The position numbers and the translations under genes are program-made. The notes under the pieces are model-generated. The model searched no databases and was not told the DNA's origin. It was given only the letters and a program-made list of their open reading frames with translations. From assembly GCA_028280115.1 (NCBI GenBank), contig JANQMJ010000010.1:100226-164225 (forward strand): a DNA stretch of 64,000 nt, written 5' to 3'. Source of the stretch: Parvularculaceae bacterium. GTDB lineage: Bacteria; Pseudomonadota; Alphaproteobacteria; Caulobacterales; Parvularculaceae. Positions 25,823 to 36,288 of the stretch are shown in pieces (position 1 is the stretch's first letter; each line of letters begins with the position of its first letter).

Positions 25823-26405
25823 ACGACGAGCCGGCGATCCCCACCGGCCAGCGGCCGAATTCAAAAAGCTGAAACTTCGCCGCGAAAGCATGCCGGCCGG
25901 CGTCGAACGCAGGATCGCTCGATGCGATCAGCGTCAGCGCGGCGCCATGGGCGGCCTGCACCGCAGCCCCGATGGCGAGCGTTTTCGCCGCTTCGTCTTC
26001 GACGTCGAAAATCACCGCGGCCTGCTCCATGCCTTCGCGCGCCGGCGCCATGAGGCGCTGGGCGATCAGGGTCATGCCGATTCGCAAGGCGTCTTCGGAC
26101 AGAACCTCAAGCGCCCGCCCCGTCAGATCGGCGCGCAGGAGTTCTTCGGCCTCCCAGGCCGGGCTCTGCCAGTCGAGGCTTTCCGCCGCCGCAGCGGCGT
26201 CATCCCAGTCGATCAGGATGGCCACATCGGCCTCGGGAAAACCCAGGCTTTCCACAAAGCGTTCGGCCGCCGCCTGGGCGCCGGGCGTCAGCGGTTCGCC
26301 CAGATTGGCGAACCATGGGAGGCGGTCCAATGAGCGGGAAAACCGCGCCAGCGTCGACAGGCCGGGCAGTTCCCGCTCCAGCGCTTCAAGCTCGTTTTCG
26401 TCCAT
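25809..26405 (-). CDS. Conserved-looking hypothetical protein
   Basis: A 198-residue soluble, acidic, Ala-rich protein with no signal peptide or TM. I recognise no domain. Readable features: MDENELEALERELPGLSTLARFS at the start, AVLIDWDDAAAAAESLDW in the middle and SSDPAFDAGRHAFAAKFQLFEFGRWPVG near the end. It reads downstream of the candidate RNA (terminator 80 bases before the ATG), so the RNA could be its leader. Codon use looks like the neighbours'. Confidence 0.7.
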   Translation of the reverse strand: MDENELEALERELPGLSTLARFSRSLDRLPWFANLGEPLTPGAQAAAERFVESLGFPEADVAILIDWDDAAAAAESLDWQSPAWEAEELLRADLTGRALEVLSEDALRIGMTLIAQRLMAPAREGMEQAAVIFDVEDEAAKTLAIGAAVQAAHGAALTLIASSDPAFDAGRHAFAAKFQLFEFGRWPVGIAGSSFNLF

Positions 26406-26479
26406 CGCGCGCCTTTCCGCCCTACTAAGCCCGTCCGCCGGCCATACCGCGCCCCGCCGCCCAGAAAAACTGCCCCCAA

Positions 26480-26513
26480 GAAAAAGGCGTCCGACCCGGG
26501 TGGATCGGACGCC
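26480..26513 (-). terminator. Rho-independent terminator of the candidate RNA
   Basis: On the minus strand GGCGTCCGA and TCGGACGCC form a perfect 9-bp stem with a 10-base loop, followed by TTTTTCTT. The U-tract exists only in that direction. Confidence 0.88.
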
Positions 26514-26624
26514 AAGCTGCGCTGTTGCGCCTACGCCGGGAGGGGATTATCCGGCGACGCGACTGGCTTTCGGACCTGCAAGCGGGGGGGCAACGCCGGT
26601 CCGACTGAGATGCCCATCGCGTAG
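26480..26624 (-). ncRNA. Candidate structured small RNA or leader (about 145 nt)
   Basis: Minus-strand sequence has a sigma70-like promoter (26630-26659) and a terminator. The predicted 5' end CCTACGC (26619-26625) pairs perfectly with GCGTAGG (26530-26536), closing a ~95-nt domain. Inside, TCGGACC and GGTCCGA form another 7-bp helix. A 16-nt linker leads to the terminator. It contains no credible ORF. It may be an independent sRNA (size near 6S RNA, but I cannot show 6S features) or a regulatory leader with terminator for the gene at 26405. It is not rRNA or tRNA. Confidence 0.55.
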
Positions 26625-26629
26625 GTGTT

Positions 26630-26659
26630 ACATTAACGCATCACTGGCCGGCTTTTCAA
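26630..26659 (-). promoter_or_regulatory. Sigma70-type promoter of the candidate RNA
   Basis: -35 TTGAAA (26659-26654), an 18-base spacer and -10 TAATGT (26635-26630) on the minus strand. They place transcription start near 26624, exactly at the 5' arm of the closing helix. Confidence 0.55.
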
Positions 26660-26733
26660 TAGGCGTGGATAAAAAAATGCTTGCTTGTGGCCAAGCAACA
26701 AAGCCGGAAAGCCCCGTCGCGGCTCATCGTTTG

Positions 26734-27513
26734 CTAATTTTTAAGGAACGCGCCGCCGGCGTCAGGGGTTTCGAACAGGCGGTTGGCGAGCCGCATGCCC
26801 GCCTTCACATTATCGAGATCGACCACGGTAATACCGTGTTGCAGGTCGCGCACGATCCATCGGGCGAGTTTCATTTCCGGCGCTTCGACGATGACGGTGA
26901 GCTCGCCTTCGGTTTCTTCCTTTTGCGAGGCGAAGGTCACAGCCACCGAATCGACGCCGCGATCGACCGCGATCGCCTTGGCGTCGTTAAGATCGACCTT
27001 CTTGCGCAACAGGAATTTGAGCGGCGTGCGGCCGAGGGGATAGGAGTCGGTGGTGTCGAGCGCGTCGTCGCGCACATAGACCATGCCGCCATTGGCGACG
27101 ATCAAAAGCGGCGTCGGCGGGTCATACTCGAAACGCAATAAGCCCGGCCGGCGCAGATAGAACCGGCCCGTGGACACCGCGCCCGACGGCGCGATCTGGG
27201 TAAAGTCGCCTTGCAGCGTGCCGACGCCTTCGAGATAGTCGACCAATCGGTCGACCACGGCGGGATCGCTTTCGCCGTCAAAGACCAGCGGACCCAATGG
27301 CTCTTCCTCTTCCGAAATGAATTCCCGCGGCGCGATCTTAACCGTTGCGGCGTCAAGATCATCGGCCGGAGGTGGCGCCAGCGGTTCGGGAGCGGCTTGG
27401 TCGGTCTGCGTGGCGGCGACATCGACCGCCGCGATGGCCGGCCAGGACGGCGCAACGCCCGCGACATCGACGCAGACCAATGACAGAATCGAAAACGCCG
27501 CAAAAAAGCTCAT
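26734..27513 (-). CDS. lolA: Outer-membrane lipoprotein carrier protein LolA-like
   Basis: This periplasmic chaperone ferries lipoproteins from LolCDE to the outer membrane. The 259 residues have a signal peptide (1-~28) and an acidic Pro-rich linker (about 35-75) that is longer than usual. The LolA fold follows: VDRLVDYLEGVGTLQGDFTQ, GRFYLRRPGLLRFEYD, DPPTPLLIVANGGMVYVRD and TPLKFLLR are all LolA landmarks. It ends about 75 bases upstream of the candidate RNA promoter on the same strand. Confidence 0.9.
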   Translation of the reverse strand: MSFFAAFSILSLVCVDVAGVAPSWPAIAAVDVAATQTDQAAPEPLAPPPADDLDAATVKIAPREFISEEEEPLGPLVFDGESDPAVVDRLVDYLEGVGTLQGDFTQIAPSGAVSTGRFYLRRPGLLRFEYDPPTPLLIVANGGMVYVRDDALDTTDSYPLGRTPLKFLLRKKVDLNDAKAIAVDRGVDSVAVTFASQKEETEGELTVIVEAPEMKLARWIVRDLQHGITVVDLDNVKAGMRLANRLFETPDAGGAFLKN

Positions 27514-27648
27514 CGGTCAGACCCTTCACCCTGGCGGGCAATCGCTTCCCGCTGCGCTGTCATAGCTAGGAACGGGCGGTGACGAAAGGAAGGCGTCTTG
27601 CGGGCGGCGCTGAGGCGGCGCCCACGAATGCGTGATCGCCGCCCCGCC

Positions 27649-29463
<1,815 letters not shown>

Positions 29464-29497
29464 GCAGTGGTGGCGTTTTGCCCTTACGGTTCCTATC

Positions 29498-30145
29498 TTG
29501 ACGCCTGAGCAACGTTCCGGACCCTTGTCTTTGCCCTCAACCGACCAGCCAGAACCGCGCCGAATCGGACTGCTCGGCGGCTCCTTCAATCCCGCCCATG
29601 CCGGCCATCGCGAAATCTCGATCGCCGCGCGCAACCGTCTCGGGCTCGACGCCGTGTGGTGGCTGGTCACGCCCGGCAATCCGCTTAAGGACGAAAATGT
29701 CTATGCGCTCTATGACGAGCGGCTACGCCAGGCCCGGCAGGCCGCCGACTGCCCCGACATCGTGGTCAGCGATTTCGAACGCCGCCACAATCTTCAGTAT
29801 ACGGTCGATACGCTGGAGCGTCTGCAAGAAACTAATCCCAACGCTCTTTTTATTTGGCTGATGGGCGCGGACAGTCTTGAAAACTTTCACCGCTGGAAAG
29901 ACTGGCGGCGCATCGCCCAACTGGCGCCCCTGGCCGTGTTCAACCGTCCCGGTTACGGCGACGCCGCGCTAAACAGCGAGGCCGGCGCCGCGCTCGCCGC
30001 GTTCCGCATCGATACGGCGCAGGCCCAGTCGCTGATCAATAAGGTTCCGCCTGCGTGGATATTTTTCGACGACGCCGACAACCCATTGTCATCGACCGCG
30101 CTTAGACAGAAGAAAGATGATTCCATGGAGACGCCCGATACGTGA
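29498..30145 (+). CDS. nadD: Nicotinate-nucleotide adenylyltransferase NadD
   Basis: Transfers AMP from ATP to nicotinate mononucleotide in NAD synthesis. Motifs: GLLGGSFNPAHAGH (nucleotidyltransferase HxGH-type), LMGADSLENFHRW, and the C-terminal SSTALRQ (ISSTxIR type). No ATG or GTG lies in frame between the obg stop and the first motif. TTG codons at 29498, 29525 or 29531 are the only candidates, and I list the longest plausible form. Its stop overlaps the GTG of the next gene. The proA gene often found before nadD is absent. Confidence 0.87.
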   Translation: MTPEQRSGPLSLPSTDQPEPRRIGLLGGSFNPAHAGHREISIAARNRLGLDAVWWLVTPGNPLKDENVYALYDERLRQARQAADCPDIVVSDFERRHNLQYTVDTLERLQETNPNALFIWLMGADSLENFHRWKDWRRIAQLAPLAVFNRPGYGDAALNSEAGAALAAFRIDTAQAQSLINKVPPAWIFFDDADNPLSSTALRQKKDDSMETPDT

Positions 30146-31125
30146 CCGATCTGATCGCACCATACGGCCCGCTCGCCTTTTTTCTCGACCTGCATCCCGA
30201 TCTCGGCGATTTCAGGTCCGACGCGATCGCCGGGCTGTCCGCTCCGCAAAAATGGATTTCCGCGAAATATTTCTACGATGAAAACGGCTCCAAGCTGTTT
30301 CAAAAGATCACCGAGCTTGAAGAATATTATCCGACGCGCACGGAAAAAGAGATTTTTTCCGCGAACGCGCCGGCGATCACGGCGGGCGTCGGACCGCGCG
30401 CGGCGATTTTCGAATACGGCTCCGGCGCCAGCGAGAAGATCGAATGGCTTTTGAACGGCCTTGCGAACCCGACCGCCTATGTGGCGATGGACATTTCAAA
30501 AGACCATCTGATCGAAAGCGCGTCCGCTTTAGCGCGCGATCACGCCCTGCCGGTGGCGGCGGTGTGCGCCGATTTTCATGCGCCGGTCGACCTGCCGCAG
30601 AACGCCCTGCCCGCCCCGGCGCACTGGCTTGGGTTTTTTCCCGGCTCCACCATCGGCAATATGCTGGCGGAAACTGCCGTCGCGTTTTTGAACCGCGCCG
30701 CAAAAACCCTCGGGCCCGGCGCCAAATTCCTGCTCGGTGTCGATCTTGAAAAGGACCCGACGGTTCTCAATGCCGCCTATAATGACCGCGACGGCGTCAC
30801 CGCGGCGTTCAATCTCAATCTCTTGCGGCGGTTTCGGCGCGAACTCGATGCGCGGTTCAATATCGAGGACTTTGAACATTACGCCTTTTACAACGCCGCC
30901 GAGTTTCGGATTGAAATGTATCTGCGCGCCCGCCGGGCGACAGCGATTGAAATCGACGGTCTTGTTTTTCCATTCCGAAAGGGTGAAACGCTGCACACCG
31001 AGAACTCGCACAAATATTCGCTCCCGCGCCTTACGGCCCTGATCGCCAAGACGCCCTGGCGGCTGGACGCGGTCTGGACCGACGAGCGAGACTGGTTCGC
31101 AGCGTGCCTTTTGAGCAACAGTTAA
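30142..31125 (+). CDS. egtD: L-histidine N-alpha-methyltransferase, EgtD-like
   Basis: EgtD trimethylates histidine to hercynine, the first step of ergothioneine synthesis. The 327 residues show the family marks YFYDENGSKLFQKITELEEYYPTRTE (in part), EYGSGASEKIEWLL for SAM, LGFFPGSTIGNM, and ETLHTENSHKYS near the C-terminus. GTG start overlaps the nadD stop (GTGA). It interrupts the conserved nadD-rsfS adjacency. EgtB, which is needed for ergothioneine, is not in the window, so a related methyltransferase role cannot be excluded. Confidence 0.85.
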   Translation: MTDLIAPYGPLAFFLDLHPDLGDFRSDAIAGLSAPQKWISAKYFYDENGSKLFQKITELEEYYPTRTEKEIFSANAPAITAGVGPRAAIFEYGSGASEKIEWLLNGLANPTAYVAMDISKDHLIESASALARDHALPVAAVCADFHAPVDLPQNALPAPAHWLGFFPGSTIGNMLAETAVAFLNRAAKTLGPGAKFLLGVDLEKDPTVLNAAYNDRDGVTAAFNLNLLRRFRRELDARFNIEDFEHYAFYNAAEFRIEMYLRARRATAIEIDGLVFPFRKGETLHTENSHKYSLPRLTALIAKTPWRLDAVWTDERDWFAACLLSNS

Positions 31126-31211
31126 TTTTCGCCGCGCCGGTTGGAGTGGGTTTTGAACAGCCTTATATTTATCAAGCGAGGGTCGTCTCGCGAAGCATAT
31201 GGAGGAAGACG

Positions 31212-31685
31212 CTGAGTTCACAGCACGGCGCCGCGGCCGCCGGTAAAGCCGCATTGAGACTCGTCTCTGGGGGCGACAAAAACGACCAGGGCGCCGATGC
31301 CTTGCGGGGCGCGCTTTTGGGTCTGACGCCGGAAGAGCAAAGTCGTAAAATCCTTTCCCTGATTTTGAAAGAACTCGACGACGACAAGGCCGAGGACGTG
31401 GTCACCATCGATCTCGCCGGCAAGTCGGATATCGCCGATTTCATGGTCGTCGCTTCGGGCCGCTCCCAGCGCCATGTGGGCGCCATGGCCGACAAGGTGA
31501 TGCGCCGCCTCAAGGAAGCAGGGCTCGGGCGCGCCCGGGTGGAAGGGGCGACAGCCTGCGATTGGGTGCTGATCGACGCCGGCGATGTGATCGTCCATCT
31601 CTTCCGGCCCGAAGTGCGCGCCTTTTACAATCTCGAGCGCGTCTGGTCGGAAGCCGCGCGGGCGCCGATAAAAGCCGACGCCTAG
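31212..31685 (+). CDS. rsfS: Ribosomal silencing factor RsfS
   Basis: RsfS binds uL14 on the 50S subunit and blocks subunit joining in slow growth. The core DKAEDVVTIDLAGKSDIADFMVVASGRSQRHV, with CDWVLIDAGDVIVHLF and FYNLERVW, is unmistakable. The start is unclear. The frame is open back to 31104 inside egtD and has no ATG. CTG 31212 lies six bases after a strong SD (GGAGGA, 31201), and TTG 31254 is the other option. The true start could be any of these; the end is certain. Confidence 0.85.
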   Translation: MSSQHGAAAAGKAALRLVSGGDKNDQGADALRGALLGLTPEEQSRKILSLILKELDDDKAEDVVTIDLAGKSDIADFMVVASGRSQRHVGAMADKVMRRLKEAGLGRARVEGATACDWVLIDAGDVIVHLFRPEVRAFYNLERVWSEAARAPIKADA

Positions 31686-31710
31686 ATACGCTAGCAAAGG
31701 AACCATGCTG

Positions 31711-32190
31711 ATGCGGCTCGCAATCGCCGCGGTCGGCAAGATGCGCAGCGGCCCTGAAGCCGCGCTGGTCGAAGATTATCTGCGCCGCGCCAATGGGCTC
31801 GGACGCCGGATCGGCTTTAGCGGACCCGAACTCAAAGAAGTCGAAGCGCCCAAATCGCTTAGCGGCGCCAAACGCCGGACGCGCGAAAGCGACCTTTTGC
31901 GCGCCGCCGCACCTGATGCTTATCTCATCGTCCTTGATGAGCGCGGCAAACAACAAACCAGCGCCGAATTCGCCGCCATGCTCGCCAAAATACGCGACGG
32001 CGGCGTGCGACAAGCGGCTTTTCTCATCGGCGGCGCCGACGGCCATGACCAATCGTTAACGCGGGCGGCGGATTTTTCCCTGTCCTTGGGCGCGGCGACT
32101 TGGCCGCACATGCTTGTCAGAACCATGCTGGCGGAGCAACTATACCGGGCCATGACGATTCTGACCGGCCACCCCTATCACCGCGCATGA
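31711..32190 (+). CDS. rlmH: 23S rRNA pseudouridine1915 N3-methyltransferase RlmH
   Basis: This small SPOUT methyltransferase modifies Psi1915 of 23S rRNA on assembled 70S. 159 residues from ATG 31711, which gives the usual start MRLAIAAVGK with an SD (AAAGGA) at proper spacing; another ATG lies two codons upstream. Motifs: FLIGGADGH (SAM knot) and the C-terminal MLAEQLYRA...GHPYHRA. Its stop overlaps the ATG of the next gene (ATGA). Confidence 0.94.
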   Translation: MRLAIAAVGKMRSGPEAALVEDYLRRANGLGRRIGFSGPELKEVEAPKSLSGAKRRTRESDLLRAAAPDAYLIVLDERGKQQTSAEFAAMLAKIRDGGVRQAAFLIGGADGHDQSLTRAADFSLSLGAATWPHMLVRTMLAEQLYRAMTILTGHPYHRA

Positions 32191-33401
32191 TCCGAGCTTT
32201 CCTTATCCTTGCCTGCCTTGCACTCGTCGCGCCGGCGCGGGCGCAGACAGAACCGGACGATCTGTCCGAAGTCGAACGCCGGCTTAAGGAAAGCGACGAA
32301 GAGGAAAAGCGTCTGCGCCGGGAAGCCCAGAAGCGCGATCAGGAAGTCGCCGCCCTGCGCTACAGTCTGATCGAAACCGCCAACTCGATTCAGGAAGCCG
32401 AGCGCAAAATCACCGCGCTGGAAAACTCCATCGCCGAACTGGAAACCGAAAAAGCCGACGCCGAGGCGGCGCTGCGCGCGGAAAGCGACAATCTCAGCGA
32501 CGTCCTCGCGGCGTTGCAGTCGCTTGAAATGTCAAAGCCGCCCGCCCTTCTGGTTTCGCCCGATGACGCCAACGAGGCGGCGCGCGCCGCGATGCTGCTT
32601 TCCGACGCCGCGCCGGAAGTCGAAGCGCGCGCCGCGCGCCTGCGCGAAGCTGTCGAACGTCTCAACGGCCTGGCGCGCGATCTTGCAACCGAACGCGCCG
32701 CTTATGAATCGACCAATCAGGAGCTCGCCGCCCGCCGCAGCGTGCTCTCCGGTTTGATGGCGGAAAAGGAAAAAGAGCGCGACGTCGCCGCCAGCCTGGC
32801 CGCAGCGGCGCAACGGGAAACCGCGCGCCTTGCCGTCCGGGCGGAAACCTTGCGCGAATTGGTGCGCCGGCTCGAACGCATGGCGCATTCCGTCACGCCG
32901 CGTCTCAAACCGCCGCGGCAGTCCCCGCTGGCCGCCGTCGCCGACGCTCCGCCGCCCACCGTCAAGCCCGCCGAGGCGGCCCCGTTTGCCGCTGCTGCGT
33001 CCTTCGCCGAGGCGCTGGGCGCGCTGCGCCCGCCGGTTGCGGGACGGTTAACGGGCGCGTTCGGAAAGCCCCGCCCGGAGGGCGGAGTCTTTGAAGGGCT
33101 GCGGTTTTCCGCCCGCGATCAGGCGATCGTGATCGCCCCGTTTGAGGGGCTGGTCCGGGTCGCCCGGCCCTGGCGGGTGGGCAATATAATCATTCTGGAC
33201 GTCGGCGAAGGCTACCATATATTGTTGCAGGGCGTAGACTCCATTCTGGTCGAGGAGGGCCGGCGCGTCGCCGCCGGCGAACCGGTCGCCAGGATGGCCG
33301 CAGGGGGCGCGAATTTGGACCTGGAGGTCTACAAAGACAGCGAGCCTGTTAACCCCGCGTTGTGGCTCTCCAGGAAAAGTATCGAGGAGCTGGCCTTATA
33401 G
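32187..33401 (+). CDS. EnvC-like murein hydrolase activator with degenerate LytM domain
   Basis: A 404-residue periplasmic protein: signal peptide (1-~19), a long heptad-rich coiled coil (about 25-240), a Pro/Ala linker, and a C-terminal LytM/M23 fold (about 285-395). The zinc ligands of active M23 peptidases are not seen: where HxxxD and HxH are expected the sequence reads FSARDQAIVIA and ILLQGVD. Like EnvC it should therefore activate amidases rather than cut peptidoglycan. It is coupled to rlmH and followed by ctpA, the usual alphaproteobacterial order. Confidence 0.87.
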   Translation: MIRAFLILACLALVAPARAQTEPDDLSEVERRLKESDEEEKRLRREAQKRDQEVAALRYSLIETANSIQEAERKITALENSIAELETEKADAEAALRAESDNLSDVLAALQSLEMSKPPALLVSPDDANEAARAAMLLSDAAPEVEARAARLREAVERLNGLARDLATERAAYESTNQELAARRSVLSGLMAEKEKERDVAASLAAAAQRETARLAVRAETLRELVRRLERMAHSVTPRLKPPRQSPLAAVADAPPPTVKPAEAAPFAAAASFAEALGALRPPVAGRLTGAFGKPRPEGGVFEGLRFSARDQAIVIAPFEGLVRVARPWRVGNIIILDVGEGYHILLQGVDSILVEEGRRVAAGEPVARMAAGGANLDLEVYKDSEPVNPALWLSRKSIEELAL

Positions 33402-33423
33402 CCGGCAAAGCATGGTGCAATAG

Positions 33424-34878
33424 ATGACTAAGACTTCGCTTCGCTCTCTCTCCCGCCGTCCGGCCCAGCAACAGGGCTGGTCGACCGGCGCGCTTATCGC
33501 CGCGGCCTGCGTCGGCGCGGTCCTTTTCGCCGCGCTTTCCAGCGCCGTGTTCGCCCGCGCATCGATTTCAGCCGATACGTTCCGCCAGATCGATCTTTTC
33601 GGCGAGGTTTTCGAACAGGTTCATGAAAATTACGTCACCGACCCCGACGACGCCGAACTGATCAAGGGCGCCATCAACGGCATGCTGTCGACCCTCGATC
33701 CGCATTCGAACTACCTGTCGGCGGAAGATTTTCTGACCATGCAGGAACAGACCCGCGGCAGCTATGCAGGCCTGGGCATTCAGGTGGTCATGGACAATGA
33801 GGGTCCCGACAAAGGTTATGTCAAAGTCGTCGCGCCGATCGACGACACGCCGGCCGCGCGCGCCGGCATGCAGACCAACGATTTGATCGTCGAGATCAAC
33901 GGCAAGGACGTGCTCGGCATGTCGCTCGACGAAGCGATTTCGCACCTGAAGGGCGAAAAAGGCACCAAGGTCGACATCAAGGTTCTGCGCGACCGCGACG
34001 ATGAGCCGTTCCCGTTGACGCTGATGCGGGACATCGTCACCGTGAAATCGGTCAGATCACGCGTGGAAGGCGATCTTGGCTATATTCGCGTTACGACCTT
34101 CAGCGAACAGGCCGATGAAGGCATCAGGGACGCGATCAAACAACTCAACAAGGACATCCCCGGCGGCCCGAAAGGCATTGTCCTTGATCTACGCTCCAAT
34201 CCGGGGGGCCTTCTCGATCAGGCGGTCGCTATCGCTGACACCTTCCTTGAAGGCGGCGAGATCGTATCGACCCGCGGCCGGCGCGCGCGCGACACGCTGC
34301 GCGAAATGGGAACGCCCGGCGACAAGCTCAACGGCAAGCCGATCGTCGTCTTGATCAACGGCGGCTCGGCCTCGGCTTCGGAAATCGTCGCCGGGGCCCT
34401 GCAGGACCGCAACCGCGCCCTGGTCCTGGGCACCAAGTCTTTCGGCAAGGGCTCCGTGCAAACCGTGATCCCGCTGCAGAACGGCCTCCAGGGCGCCCTG
34501 CGCCTGACGACCGCGCGCTATTACACGCCGTCGGGACGAGCGATCCAGGCGCTCGGCATCGAACCGGACATCCTCATGCCGGTGACCTATCCCGGCCAGG
34601 ACGGCGAGACCGGCAAACGCCCTGCCGAGCGCGATCTGCCCGGCGCGCTTGATGTCGATCCGGATGGGGAAAACGGTCCTGACCTTGTGGAGGACGCCGT
34701 CGAAGCGGAAGACGCCGCCGAAGAAGGCGAAGAGGGCGGCGTCGAACCGTTCATGTGTTCGTTCAAGGAAGACGGCGAAACGCCCAACGACTGTCAGCTC
34801 GACCGTGCGCTGGAGATTCTCGCTGACGGCACGTCCTATCGCCAGTTGCTCGCCGACGCCGGCGCGGCGCGTCAATAG
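33424..34878 (+). CDS. ctpA: C-terminal processing peptidase CtpA (S41)
   Basis: This periplasmic serine protease trims envelope proteins. 484 residues: N-terminal signal anchor (about 20-45), a PDZ domain (about 105-190, GLGIQVVMDNEGPDKGYVKV to KVLRDRDDEPF), and an S41 catalytic core. By alignment with Prc the Ser/Lys dyad is Ser317 (GGSASASEI) and Lys342 (KSFGKGS). The C-terminal tail is strongly acidic (about 420-440), followed by a CSF...DCQ segment. It follows the EnvC-like gene by 22 bases. Confidence 0.94.
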   Translation: MTKTSLRSLSRRPAQQQGWSTGALIAAACVGAVLFAALSSAVFARASISADTFRQIDLFGEVFEQVHENYVTDPDDAELIKGAINGMLSTLDPHSNYLSAEDFLTMQEQTRGSYAGLGIQVVMDNEGPDKGYVKVVAPIDDTPAARAGMQTNDLIVEINGKDVLGMSLDEAISHLKGEKGTKVDIKVLRDRDDEPFPLTLMRDIVTVKSVRSRVEGDLGYIRVTTFSEQADEGIRDAIKQLNKDIPGGPKGIVLDLRSNPGGLLDQAVAIADTFLEGGEIVSTRGRRARDTLREMGTPGDKLNGKPIVVLINGGSASASEIVAGALQDRNRALVLGTKSFGKGSVQTVIPLQNGLQGALRLTTARYYTPSGRAIQALGIEPDILMPVTYPGQDGETGKRPAERDLPGALDVDPDGENGPDLVEDAVEAEDAAEEGEEGGVEPFMCSFKEDGETPNDCQLDRALEILADGTSYRQLLADAGAARQ

Positions 34879-35032
34879 GATCTGAAACGGCCGATAAACG
34901 GGCCTTTCCGGCCGCCGGCGGCCGGTTGGGCGCTGGCTTGTTTTCAATTGGTTAACCCTATTTTCCCTAAACAAGTCCCTTGAGCAATCAGGGACGCGCC
35001 GCCGCAACGGATGGGGCGTCCGATGAGATGTG

Positions 35033-36277
35033 ATGGGCGCCCGACGACGCAGCATCTTCCGACGTCCGGTATTGAGCCGGCTTGCCTGGGCCTGGATCGG
35101 TTCTTTGGCCGCGCTCAGCCTGATCGGCGGGGTTTTCGGCGTGCTCGAACTGAACGGCCGCAAGGACTCGCGCATTTCCCTGCCGGTCAACGAAATCGAA
35201 ACCATGGCGCGCGCCGAAGACCTTGTCCTGCGCAACGAAGAACGCCTTGAAAGCCCCGAGGACGGGCTGCGCCTGACCGCCCCGGCCCTTCCCCCCGCCG
35301 GCGAACCGGCCGAAGGCGAAGAGGCCGCAGATAGTCTTCTTTACCCGGAAGAATTCGATTTGGCTGAAAACGCCGAGCCGGAATACAGCGCCGATGATAT
35401 CGTCATTACGATTCCCGGCGCCGAAAAGCCGGCGGTGCGCCCGACCCAGGCCGCGCTGACGCCGCCGGTCCAGTCCATCGCCGACCCCGACCCGGCGCTG
35501 ATGCGCGCGGGCCCGTTCGGCAAAATTCCCGGTATCAGTCCCGACGGCCGCAAGGCGATGCAGGTTTACGCCAGGCCGCGCGGCAATCCCGACGGCCGGC
35601 CGGAGGTCGCCGTCATCATCGGCGGGCTCGGTCTTAACCCGGCGCTGACCGAACGGGCGATCGACGACCTGCCGCCGGAAGTCTCCCTTGCCTTCGCCCC
35701 TTACGCCAAGGACCTTGACTATTGGACGCAAAAAGCGCGCAGGGCGGGCCACGAAGTGCTCATCGAACTGCCCATGGAAGGTTATGGCGACAGCGCGGAA
35801 GCGCTCGGCAGGGCCGGGCTTTTGACCTCGCGCAGCGCCGAGGAAAATCTCCAGCGCCTTGACTGGCTGATGTCGCGCTTTGCCGGCTATTTCGCCGCGA
35901 CCAATTATATGGGTCAGAAATTTTCAGCGGACCAGGCCGCGCTGGCGCCGGTCTTGACCAAGCTGCGCGAAGCGGGCGTCGCCTATATCGACGACACCGG
36001 CGCGGCGCGCATCGCCGCGGGTAAAACCGGCGCCGCGCTCGCCACCGTGAACCGCATCGTGCCGCCCGCACCCGACGACGCGGCGCGCAATGCGGTGCGC
36101 CGCGAATTGCGCGCCCTTGAAAAAATCGCCGAACGCGACGGCGCGGCGCTGGGCAAGACCTACGCCTACGCCGTCACGCTTGACGAGATCGCCGCATGGA
36201 TCGACACGCTGGAGGAAAAAGAGCTTTCCGCCGCGCCGGCGTCGGCGGTCTTGCAGAGGCGCGCCGCGACCCGCTAA
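35033..36277 (+). CDS. Divergent polysaccharide deacetylase family protein (YibQ/DUF610)
   Basis: A 414-residue protein with one N-terminal membrane anchor (about 18-38), a long acidic low-complexity linker (about 45-170), and a DUF610 domain from EVAVIIGGLGLN to the end. DUF610 is a diverged NodB-like deacetylase fold. GYFAATNYMGQKFSADQAAL and GVAYIDDTGAAR are typical landmarks. Its position after envC-ctpA is conserved in proteobacteria and suggests an envelope or cell-division role. ATG 35033 is used; a GTG immediately precedes it. Confidence 0.87.
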   Translation: MGARRRSIFRRPVLSRLAWAWIGSLAALSLIGGVFGVLELNGRKDSRISLPVNEIETMARAEDLVLRNEERLESPEDGLRLTAPALPPAGEPAEGEEAADSLLYPEEFDLAENAEPEYSADDIVITIPGAEKPAVRPTQAALTPPVQSIADPDPALMRAGPFGKIPGISPDGRKAMQVYARPRGNPDGRPEVAVIIGGLGLNPALTERAIDDLPPEVSLAFAPYAKDLDYWTQKARRAGHEVLIELPMEGYGDSAEALGRAGLLTSRSAEENLQRLDWLMSRFAGYFAATNYMGQKFSADQAALAPVLTKLREAGVAYIDDTGAARIAAGKTGAALATVNRIVPPAPDDAARNAVRRELRALEKIAERDGAALGKTYAYAVTLDEIAAWIDTLEEKELSAAPASAVLQRRAATR

Positions 36278-36288
36278 GGGATCGCGCC

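Noticed and set aside
26480..26624. Naming the candidate RNA as 6S RNA or a specific riboswitch
   Set aside because: Size fits 6S, but I cannot find its conserved sequence elements, and no known aptamer consensus is visible.
34908..34925. 18-bp GC palindrome after ctpA as a terminator
   Set aside because: There is no loop and no U-tract; it is more likely a chance product of GC-rich DNA.
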